Of a DNA stretch of 46,637 nucleotides, positions 40,394 through 46,637 are shown one piece after another. Below the pieces are notes generated by a model. It saw only the letters and a list, made by a program, of their open reading frames with translations, searched no databases and was not told the DNA's origin. Source of the stretch: Deltaproteobacteria bacterium (GTDB lineage Bacteria > Desulfobacterota > GWC2-55-46). The stretch spans positions 1 through 46,637 of the forward strand of contig JACRCE010000102.1 in the NCBI GenBank assembly GCA_016213015.1, written 5' to 3'. Within the stretch, counting starts at the first letter, position 1. Each line of letters starts with the position of its first letter. Made by a program: the position numbers and the translations under genes.

Positions 40394-41199
40394 AGCGCGT
40401 CCCAATCGATGTCCGTTGAATCGAAGACAGGCCCGTCGGAACAGACCATGCTGAAGCCGTCGGCCTCGTATCCGGCCTTATGCGCCCCTGTCTTTACCGC
40501 GCATCCAAGGCATACGCCGATGCCGCACGCCATTGTCCGCTCAAGCGACACGAAGCAACGAGCGCCCGACGCGAGCGCGATAACCGCGACGGCCTTGAGC
40601 ATGGGAGCCGGGCCGCAGGCGTATATGACCGAATCAGGCTTTATCTCCTTGGCAAGAAGACCGGTAACAAATCCCTTGAAACCCCTGCTGCCGTCGTCCG
40701 TTGCGATCTTGATTTTGCAGCCAAGGCCGGAAAACCCCGCGACAATCTTTGTGTCGGCCTTGTGCCTTGCGCCGAACAGGAGTGCGCCCGCCTTGAGCCT
40801 TTGCGCCAGAGGAAGCATGGGTGCTAACCCAACGCCGCCCGCAACCATGATGACGTTGCGCGCTTCCTCCGGCTCAACCCATCCGTTGCCGAGCGGGCCG
40901 AGCACGTTTATACGCTCGCCCGGCTCTTTGGACGACAATATCGCGGTTCCCTTGCCGACGACGCGGTAGAGTATCTCCACCCCGGTCGGACGCTTGAAGG
41001 AAAAACCCGTCGTTTTTTTTGCGCCGATTACGTTGTATATCCCGAACGGCCTTCTGAGGAGCGGGTCAAGTCCGTCCGAGACCCTGAGCATGATAAACTG
41101 GCCCGGACGCACCTCCATGCCGCTCCATGAGAGCCTCATCCTGAAGTAATCGTCAACGACCTTTTTATTGTGAAGTATGGCTGCTTGAGATGATTGCAT
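40390..41199 (-). CDS. pyrK: dihydroorotate dehydrogenase electron-transfer subunit
   Basis: A 269-residue ferredoxin-reductase-like protein. FAD binding uses RRPFGIYN; NAD binding uses MVAGGVGLAPMLPLAQ and YACGPAPML. The C-terminal 2Fe-2S cysteines are in CGIGVCLGCAVK plus MVCSDGPVF. It links PyrD to NAD. The gene lies 25 bp after rimI, so rimI-pyrK-pyrD may be one unit. Confidence 0.95.
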   Translation of the reverse strand: MQSSQAAILHNKKVVDDYFRMRLSWSGMEVRPGQFIMLRVSDGLDPLLRRPFGIYNVIGAKKTTGFSFKRPTGVEILYRVVGKGTAILSSKEPGERINVLGPLGNGWVEPEEARNVIMVAGGVGLAPMLPLAQRLKAGALLFGARHKADTKIVAGFSGLGCKIKIATDDGSRGFKGFVTGLLAKEIKPDSVIYACGPAPMLKAVAVIALASGARCFVSLERTMACGIGVCLGCAVKTGAHKAGYEADGFSMVCSDGPVFDSTDIDWDAL

Positions 41200-41224
41200 T
41201 GCCGTGCCTGCCGTATAATCCGGT

Positions 41225-41713
41225 TCAAATCTCCCGCGTCATCACTATCGCATCCTCGTCGCCGTAATAGTTTGCGCGTTCAAAGGACTCCTTGAAGCCG
41301 AACTTCTTATACAACGCCCTTGCGGCCTTGTTGGACCGCCTGACCTCAAGAAAGACCTCGCTGGCCGTCTTCCGCTTCATCTCGATAATGGAAAACTCAA
41401 GGAGAGCGCGCGACAACCCCATGCGCCTGAAGTCCGGGCTGACCGCGAGGTTCAATATATGCGCCTCGCCGAACACCACCCAGAATATACCGTAACCGGC
41501 TATGACCTGACGGCCATTGGACTCAAGCCGCGCAATAAACGCGCTTGAGAGCGGGTTTCTAAGCTCTGCCTCGAACATGCCCCTTGTCCACGGCCTTGGA
41601 AAGCATCTCTGTTCGATGGAAAGGACGTCGCCCAAGTCTGACGCGGACATCGGGCGGATGTCGGGACGGATCGGCAAGGCAATCGCCTTGGTAACCGGTG
41701 TTCGGTTGGTCAT
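41225..41713 (-). CDS. rimI: ribosomal-protein-alanine N-acetyltransferase RimI
   Basis: A 162-residue GNAT protein with the RimI pattern: IEQRCFPRPWTRGMFEAEL, then ILNLAVSPDFRRMGLSRALL (acetyl-CoA loop, here RRMGLS in place of RRxGxG), FLEVRRSNKAARALYKKFGF and RANYYGDEDAIVM. It acetylates the N-terminus of ribosomal protein S18, or other N-termini. The N-terminal about 20 residues precede the fold and may be extra; an internal Met is a possible alternative start. Confidence 0.9.
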   Translation of the reverse strand: MTNRTPVTKAIALPIRPDIRPMSASDLGDVLSIEQRCFPRPWTRGMFEAELRNPLSSAFIARLESNGRQVIAGYGIFWVVFGEAHILNLAVSPDFRRMGLSRALLEFSIIEMKRKTASEVFLEVRRSNKAARALYKKFGFKESFERANYYGDEDAIVMTREI

Positions 41714-41760
41714 TTATCTACATGCCCGACATTTGCCATAACCGGCGCACCCTGCATGGC

Positions 41761-42918
41761 TTACTGTTTATTAAATACGTAGATAACGGCTTTCGCGGCG
41801 CCTTCTTCGTCGTTGCCGGCAATAACCTGATTCGTGCTTATCTCGATTGATGGGCGAAGTCCGCCTGAGGCAACAGACTTATATTTCTCCGTAACCACCG
41901 CGTTCCAGTTCTTATCGAAAATCTTGATTACGGAAGAAAACTCCGTGCCCAGCTTCACATGGTTATAGGTCACATAAAAATACTTGCCGTCAGACCTGAG
42001 TCCGGTGACATAACCCTCGGTATAGCCGGTCTCCGCGCTGACCGTCCTGGATTCGACAAATCCAAAGTTTGAATCCAGCTTAACGATAAGGAGATTCGCG
42101 GGGATGCTCCATATAATGTTATCGTTGCCGATGGAGCTGGGTCCGACCGCTGTCTGTACGGTAAGATAGTAGTAGTTGTTTTCTAAAATAATGCTCGACT
42201 GCCTAGCCTCGCCATCGGCATAAGCCGATAGGTCGATGTCGAAGGTCGTCACGCCCGGGGAGTATTCCTTTTGTTGAAGGGATTTATCGAACTTTCTGAA
42301 TCGGTATATTGTTTCCCCTGATTGCGCCAGAGTGGATTTAATTCTGGTCATTACGGTGAGATCGTCGCCGCTTAACATAGGCGCCGGATCGTCCAATTTT
42401 TCATCTCCCGCGACCGCAACGGTATCTCCGGCGCTTTGCGCCAGCGCGCCGGTATAGGCAGCCCTCGTAAAGTTGTCGTCCAATGCGTATTTGGCGCCGA
42501 AGAGGTAGGTCTTTTTCTGCGCTCCGTTGAGGGTTTCATAAAACGCATAAAGATACGCGCCATCCGAGATTACGCGAATATCCGTCGGATCACCGTAGGT
42601 TGCATCGTTGGAGACGAGCGTGGCCGAGTTCACGATAGCGGTCATATCGCCGTTGTAGATGTTTACGCGGAAGGTTCTGGACGGAGAAAGAACAAGGCAC
42701 ACGACGAACACCCTGTCCGTGGTCCGTATAATTTCAGGGCGCGCGGCGTCGGCTATTTCAATGGTCTTAAGAAGACTAAGCGATGAGATATCCTGCGTCG
42801 TCGATGATGAGGTCGTCGATGATGGGGTTGTTGACGCTGGATTGTCAGCGCCGCCGCATGAGACCAGAAAGGACGATGTTACGAGTCCCGCAACGGTTGC
42901 AAGAAGATGTTTGTGCAT
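41761..42918 (-). CDS. lipoprotein with possible beta-propeller, function unknown
   Basis: About 385 residues from MHKHLLATVAGL. The lipobox SFLVSCGG near residue 21 is followed by a Ser/Thr-rich linker (about 20 residues). The rest is beta-rich with repeated blade-like stretches (DGAYLYAFYETLNGAQKKTY, DGKYFYVTYNHVKLG), suggesting a propeller exposed in the periplasm or on the surface. No catalytic motif is recognised. An in-frame codon 33 bp upstream is less likely because the signal peptide starts at MHKH. About 265 bp separate it from the next gene; that gap shows no gene or strong structure. Confidence 0.65.
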   Translation of the reverse strand: MHKHLLATVAGLVTSSFLVSCGGADNPASTTPSSTTSSSTTQDISSLSLLKTIEIADAARPEIIRTTDRVFVVCLVLSPSRTFRVNIYNGDMTAIVNSATLVSNDATYGDPTDIRVISDGAYLYAFYETLNGAQKKTYLFGAKYALDDNFTRAAYTGALAQSAGDTVAVAGDEKLDDPAPMLSGDDLTVMTRIKSTLAQSGETIYRFRKFDKSLQQKEYSPGVTTFDIDLSAYADGEARQSSIILENNYYYLTVQTAVGPSSIGNDNIIWSIPANLLIVKLDSNFGFVESRTVSAETGYTEGYVTGLRSDGKYFYVTYNHVKLGTEFSSVIKIFDKNWNAVVTEKYKSVASGGLRPSIEISTNQVIAGNDEEGAAKAVIYVFNKQ

Positions 42919-43183
42919 GATGAATTTCTTGTTCTTGATAATGCAAGACAAACGCGGCGCGCTGGAGTCGGCTCATCCGCCGGTTGGCCGTAGGGAGCGG
43001 AGCGCCTAACGATAATCATGCAGACCGCATAAAACTGAAAACACGAACTGCTTTTTTCCGTATAAGAGGCTATTCGTGCAATGGCTGTCATTATCACACG
43101 GTTACGGCCTCTTGTCTCGCCATCTCATTTCCGGTTTATAGAAACATAAACGGCGCTGCGCTTCGACGTTGAATGTGGCCCGC

Positions 43184-43858
43184 CTACTTTTCGTTCGTCG
43201 CAAACAGTATATGCCAGAAGTCGAGCTTCTTTAGCATGTACTTCTTTTTTACGTGCAGACCGGAGCGGTCGATGAACTCGTTAAGACACATATCCGATCT
43301 CCAGCCTATCTTCTTGCATACCGGGTTTATTATCTTCTCAACGGCCTCGATGACCTTATTCCTGCTCTTGAAGTGGTTGACGATCACCACCTGTCCGCCC
43401 TTCTTGCAGACCCTGCTCACCTCCTCCATGAGCCGGTACGGATCAGGCACAACGCTCACGACGTGGGAGATGAAGACCTTGTCAAAGCTGTTGTCCTTAA
43501 AGCCCGTGTGCATGGCGTCCATGCTGAGGAGCTTGATGTGGTCAAGCCGATTTTCGCGTATCTTTTCCTTGGCCTTCTTGAGCATCTCCTGCGACAGGTC
43601 TATGCCCACCACGCGGCAGTGCCTCGGAAAGACCATGAACGACAGGCCAGTGCCTGCGCCCACGTCAAGGATCATGTCCCCGGGCTTTATGTCCATGTAC
43701 GTTATGGCGTGCTTTATCCGAGGGTAGAAAAATCTTTTGAAAAGCGCGTCATAGACGTGCGAATATCCCGCATATATCTTTTTTATACTCTCGAGTTCCA
43801 AATAGGTACCGCCTCTACGGATGGTTTTAGTATCGTTTGACGAAAACAACAAGGTCAT
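43184..43858 (-). CDS. class I SAM methyltransferase (UbiE/PmtA-like)
   Basis: About 224 residues. The motifs are MILDVGAGTGLSFMVF, VVGIDLSQEMLKKAKEKI, FDKVFISHVVSVVPDP and KKGGQVVIVNHF. The lead-in YAGYSHVYDALFKRFFYPRIKHAI is typical of phospholipid N-methyltransferases and the UbiE group. The start is uncertain: the ATG at 43858 has AGGAGG touching it, TTG codons 6-9 bp further in have better spacing, and a TTG at 43801 would remove the overlap with the GNAT gene. Head-group methylation or quinone methylation is possible. Confidence 0.82.
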   Translation of the reverse strand: MTLLFSSNDTKTIRRGGTYLELESIKKIYAGYSHVYDALFKRFFYPRIKHAITYMDIKPGDMILDVGAGTGLSFMVFPRHCRVVGIDLSQEMLKKAKEKIRENRLDHIKLLSMDAMHTGFKDNSFDKVFISHVVSVVPDPYRLMEEVSRVCKKGGQVVIVNHFKSRNKVIEAVEKIINPVCKKIGWRSDMCLNEFIDRSGLHVKKKYMLKKLDFWHILFATNEK

Positions 43859-44312
43859 CCTCCTGTCCGTAAAACCCTCGTATGCGCGCCTCTTCGGTAA
43901 ACCCGGCTTTCGCGTAAAAGGCCCGCGCCGCTCTGTAGTCGTCCCGGCCCGATGTGTTGGCCACGAGCAGACGGCAGCCCCGTCCACGAACTATCTCCTC
44001 GGTGCGGCCGATGAGCGCGCCTCCTACGCCTTTGCCCCGGGCGGATGACGCGACGATTATCCAGTAAAGGTCATACGTCCCTTGCGTAAGCGGGGTCGGT
44101 CCGTAACAAACATATCCCATAGGACGGCCGCCCAAGTCAACCGCGGCTATGAAGTTATAGTCGCTCTGCGCCGTGTCATTCAGATATATGTCAAGAAGCT
44201 CTCCGGCGCAAGCCTTTTCCTCGACGCTCAGGTTGTCCGTGGCGCCTATCATCGCGAGGATGGCGTCCCTGTGCGTTGCTTGAACCTTGACGATGCGGAA
44301 CGCCGCGTCCAT
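43827..44312 (-). CDS. GNAT-family N-acetyltransferase
   Basis: About 161 residues. The fold elements DLYWIIVASSARGKGVGGALI (acetyl-CoA loop RGKGVG) and YRAARAFYAKAGFTEEARIRGFYG are present. The acceptor is unknown. It follows the two ATP-grasp genes closely and overlaps the methyltransferase gene, so it is likely a tailoring enzyme for the same product. The ATG at 44312 is preferred over a TTG 33 bp upstream that lies inside the previous gene. Confidence 0.85.
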   Translation of the reverse strand: MDAAFRIVKVQATHRDAILAMIGATDNLSVEEKACAGELLDIYLNDTAQSDYNFIAAVDLGGRPMGYVCYGPTPLTQGTYDLYWIIVASSARGKGVGGALIGRTEEIVRGRGCRLLVANTSGRDDYRAARAFYAKAGFTEEARIRGFYGQEDDLVVFVKRY

Positions 44313-44334
44313 GCCGCGCCCGTCCGTTGAACCG

Positions 44335-45399
44335 TTAAACGGCAAGGGGCGCCGCCTCCTTCATCCGCTCTGAAGCATACCTTAACGCGGCCACGTTGAC
44401 AATCTCGGATACGAGCCTCGGATAGTCAAACCCCGCGGCTCCTCCTGCGCGGGCAAATCCGGCGTCCGTGGATATGTCCGGGTTCGGATTCACCTCAAGC
44501 ACCTTTATATTGCCGTCCTCGCCGAGGCGCATGTCCACCCGCGCATAGTCCCTGCACCCCATCGCATGATACGCCTTGATCGCCACTACCTGCAACTCGT
44601 CCCTCAGGGAATCAGGGACATGCGCCGGACAGACCGGCTTGGTCTTCTTATACAGCGGACTTTCCTGAATCCATTTTGCCTCGTAACAGCATATCTTAGG
44701 CGCATTCAACGGAAAATCAACAAACTCTATCTCCGAGGGGGGCAGGGCATAAGCCTCTTTGCCGTTGCCGAGTATCGCTATGTTGAACTCCCTGCCGTCG
44801 ACGTACTCCTCGACTATCGCCGGCTGCCTGAACGCGCTCATAACGAACTCGACCCTTTTTTTAAGCTCCTTCATCGTCCCGACGACCGCGCCGGAGTCTA
44901 TGCCGAGGGATGCGTCCTCGTGCAAAGGCTTTACGATGAGCGGGAACTTCAAGCCCCTTTTGAGCTTTGAAGGGGGCGCGTCTACGACGCAGTATTCCGG
45001 CGTCAGGATGTCCCTGCTCGCGAGTACGTCCTTGGTAAGCCCTTTATTGAGCGCAAGGCCGAGCGTCAAAGGCCCTGAACCGGTAAACCTCGCGCCGTAA
45101 AGCTCAAGGAGCGCGGCCACGTGCATTTCCAGGGCGCTCTTGCCGAAGGCGGCCTCGCACAGATTGAACACCAACGCCCCTTGAGGGACAGCCAACTCCT
45201 TTACAGCCTGAATAAGGGCGTCGAGGCCGCTGAAACCCGCGCCCTTGACCGCCACCAGCTCGGTAAGATACCCCTGTCCCTTGAGCGCCTCGTCAACCTC
45301 GGTTGCGGCGTGCACCTGCGCCAGCGCGTCCATGCCAGGGACCGGAAGGCCGTCGCCTATATCGTCATTGAAGATTATCTTTATCGCCGGTTGACTCAT
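44335..45399 (-). CDS. D-alanine-D-alanine ligase-like ATP-grasp protein (second of pair)
   Basis: A 354-residue ATP-grasp ligase. It has GSGPLTLGLALNKGLTKDVL, the ATP lysines in KFPLIVKPLHEDASLGID, VEEYVDGREFNIAILGNG and the metal residues in ARVDMRLGEDGNIKVLEVNPNPDI. Compared with true Ddl, the substrate-loop region differs (ISTDAGFARAGGAAG), and an extra insert EAKWIQESPLYKKTKPVCPAHV is shared with its neighbour. It joins an amino acid to an acyl group through an acyl-phosphate. Its ATG overlaps the stop of the first ligase gene (ATGA). Confidence 0.85.
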   Translation of the reverse strand: MSQPAIKIIFNDDIGDGLPVPGMDALAQVHAATEVDEALKGQGYLTELVAVKGAGFSGLDALIQAVKELAVPQGALVFNLCEAAFGKSALEMHVAALLELYGARFTGSGPLTLGLALNKGLTKDVLASRDILTPEYCVVDAPPSKLKRGLKFPLIVKPLHEDASLGIDSGAVVGTMKELKKRVEFVMSAFRQPAIVEEYVDGREFNIAILGNGKEAYALPPSEIEFVDFPLNAPKICCYEAKWIQESPLYKKTKPVCPAHVPDSLRDELQVVAIKAYHAMGCRDYARVDMRLGEDGNIKVLEVNPNPDISTDAGFARAGGAAGFDYPRLVSEIVNVAALRYASERMKEAAPLAV

Positions 45400-46409
45400 A
45401 AACGGTATCTCTTACGCGCCGCGTCAACCACAGAATTGACCAGTTCGGTAAACGTCATGCCGGCCGAGCGCGCGGCCTTCGGAAAACATGAATTGCAGTT
45501 CGGGTCCATCAATATGCCCGGGAGCGGGTTCAATTCTATCACGCCGGGCCGCCCATTGGAATCAAGACGTATATCTATCCTGCACCAGTCCTTTACGTCA
45601 AGGGCGCGATAAGCCGCAAGCGACAGTTCGTCAACGGCCTTTTTAAGAGGGGCGTCCACCTTTGCCGGACAACTGAATATGTCAAGCGGCGCGGACGGCG
45701 TATCGAGCACCCATTTGGCCTCGTAAGAGTATATGGGATTTATTCCTTCGGGCAAAGACGAATAGTTTATCTCGACGATGGGCAGGGTCCTCAGATCCTT
45801 GCCGTTGCCGAGCAACGCGACGGTAAACTCCCTGCCCGGCAAAAACTCCTCTATGAGCGCGGACTGCGAATACTCGCCTCTTACGCGCTCTATCCTGTCT
45901 CTCAGAGCCTCCTCGTCATGGACGATGGAGTCGTTCTTTACGCCCTTACTGGACCCCTCGAACAGAGGCTTTACTATCATCGGGAAGGAAAGGCTTTCAG
46001 CGATATCCGCTGTATAAACGTCGGTTACAACGAACCTTGGAGTGGCTATGCCGTGCCATGCAAGCACCTGTTTGGCGCGTCCCTTGTTGAGACACAGGCC
46101 GAGCGTGAGCGGGGACGAGCCTGTGTACGGGATGCGAAGCATGTCCATGATGGCAGGCAGCTGGGACTCCCTGCTTTCGCCCCATATACCCTCGGCCATG
46201 TTGAAGACCATGTCGGGCCGCGCTTTTCTGAGCTTCTCAAATGCGTCCTCGTCGGCCTCTATCATAAGAACGTCGCCGTGGCGCGCGCATAGAGCGTCCC
46301 TGACGTTTTCAATGGTCTCGATGTCGTCGCACTCGGCGTAAAAGTCCGGCGGCAGACCCTCGGTCTTGGGCAACTCTTTCTTGAGGTTGTATGTAAGGGC
46401 TATCTTCAT
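45396..46409 (-). CDS. D-alanine-D-alanine ligase-like ATP-grasp protein (first of pair)
   Basis: A 337-residue ATP-grasp ligase related to the next gene. It has GSSPLTLGLCLNKGRAKQVL, SFPMIVKPLFEGSSKGV, IEEFLPGREFTVALLGNG and CRIDIRLDSNGRPGVIELNP, ending in LPGILMDPNCNSCFPKAARSAG. Ddl enzymes rarely come in overlapping pairs; two different ligases with a GNAT and a methyltransferase suggest a dipeptide-like or amino-acid-conjugate product and not peptidoglycan. It is the first gene of the operon. The 80 bp upstream hold only repeats. Confidence 0.85.
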   Translation of the reverse strand: MKIALTYNLKKELPKTEGLPPDFYAECDDIETIENVRDALCARHGDVLMIEADEDAFEKLRKARPDMVFNMAEGIWGESRESQLPAIMDMLRIPYTGSSPLTLGLCLNKGRAKQVLAWHGIATPRFVVTDVYTADIAESLSFPMIVKPLFEGSSKGVKNDSIVHDEEALRDRIERVRGEYSQSALIEEFLPGREFTVALLGNGKDLRTLPIVEINYSSLPEGINPIYSYEAKWVLDTPSAPLDIFSCPAKVDAPLKKAVDELSLAAYRALDVKDWCRIDIRLDSNGRPGVIELNPLPGILMDPNCNSCFPKAARSAGMTFTELVNSVVDAARKRYRL

Positions 46410-46413
46410 AAAG

Positions 46414-46475
46414 GCCGTGAACCGTGACCGTTGACCGTAAAAGATTTCTCTTTCTCACAATCACGGTTCACGGTA
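46414..46475. repeat. CCGTGAACCGTG palindrome, copy 3
   Basis: GCCGTGAACCGTGACCGT and, 35 bp on, AATCACGGTTCACGGT in inverse orientation, with AAAAGATTTCTCTTT between. It lies directly upstream of the first ligase gene. Confidence 0.85.
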
Positions 46476-46489
46476 TTAAGGTTTCCTCT

Positions 46490-46637
46490 AAGGAAACTCT
46501 GATTAATTCTTATTTTGTCATTGCGAGCCCAGCACCACTTTGGATTACGAAAGCATGTTGTTTGATAAATTTTCTCGTGCAACAAAGTGGTGCTGGGCGC
46601 GGCAATCTCTAAGTTGTTGATTTCCTTGAAGACGAGA
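46490..46637. repeat. MITE-like repeat, copy E (cut by window edge)
   Basis: Starts AAGGAAACTCTGATTAATTC and carries the CCCAGCACCACTTTG ... CAAAGTGGTGCTGGG inner inverted repeat and the GATTTCCTTGAAGACGAGA block, at which the window stops. It is copy B read on the other strand. Its last 40 bp are the reverse complement of positions 42-81 in copy A. Confidence 0.88.

Overview
The window reads as a chromosomal piece (probably a metagenome contig) of a Gram-negative bacterium. Outer-membrane barrel sequence, lipoprotein signals, many radical SAM enzymes, a 1B-type PyrK/PyrD pair, an FmdE-like protein and 4Fe-4S proteins suggest an anaerobe or microaerophile of the deltaproteobacterial/Nitrospirota kind. 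This placement is an inference and cannot be fixed from the sequence alone. No rRNA, tRNA, CRISPR array or prophage was seen. Both ends of the window lie inside copies of one dispersed repeat, in opposite orientation, so they are probably assembly break points.

Layout. (1) 179-1886, minus: MerR-like regulator, lysine 2,3-aminomutase family protein and a small unknown protein. (2) 2220-5293, plus: NmrA-like oxidoreductase, a secreted Cys-rich protein and an ankyrin/TPR lipoprotein. (3) 5417-26311, minus: a dense run of 20 genes that I read as one type II fatty-acid/polyketide-like locus. It has two intact ketosynthases, a full-length ketosynthase-like protein without catalytic residues, a 230-residue half-ketosynthase, a ketoreductase, a dehydratase, an ACP and a phosphopantetheinyl transferase. 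It also has a PaaK-like adenylating enzyme, three B12-type radical SAM proteins, a SPASM radical SAM protein, two methyltransferases, a glycosyltransferase, a polysaccharide deacetylase, a CuA-like periplasmic cupredoxin and a very large protease/propeller/barrel protein. A plus-strand higBA toxin-antitoxin pair splits it into two transcription units. (4) 26457-30807, minus: fructose-1,6-bisphosphatase with an FmdE-like protein, then Mrp, DUF542, DUF1858, a mini haem-copper-oxidase-like protein, ferredoxin and Nfu, an Fe-S/nitrosative-stress style set. (5) 30962-32412: a scar region of repeats, a truncated XRE regulator, a porin-like fragment and a HEPN/MNT pair whose HepT is cut by a repeat end. 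(6) 32430-46409: housekeeping genes (Rho, SMC, PyrD/PyrK, RimI) mixed with a roadblock protein, a Fic protein, a lipoprotein, and a two-ATP-grasp/GNAT/methyltransferase operon.

The locus in (3) is the best candidate for an undescribed system. Its core (KS plus chain-length-factor-like partners, KR, DH, ACP, PPTase, adenylating enzyme, glycosyltransferase, methyltransferase) recalls aryl-polyene clusters. The several radical SAM proteins recall proposed ladderane loci. I see no acyltransferase, thioesterase, ammonia lyase or MMPL exporter of the known aryl-polyene type. A plausible reading is that an activated starter is extended on the ACP by KS/CLF pairs, rebuilt by radical SAM chemistry and methylation, and placed in the envelope. 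The product is unknown.

Repeats are unusually active here. There is a MITE-like family with ends close to GGAAACTCTGATTAATTC (five copies or parts), a CCGTGAACCGTG palindrome family (three copies), and G/C-run palindromes, one of which is a perfect in-frame 51-bp inverted repeat inside the dehydratase gene.
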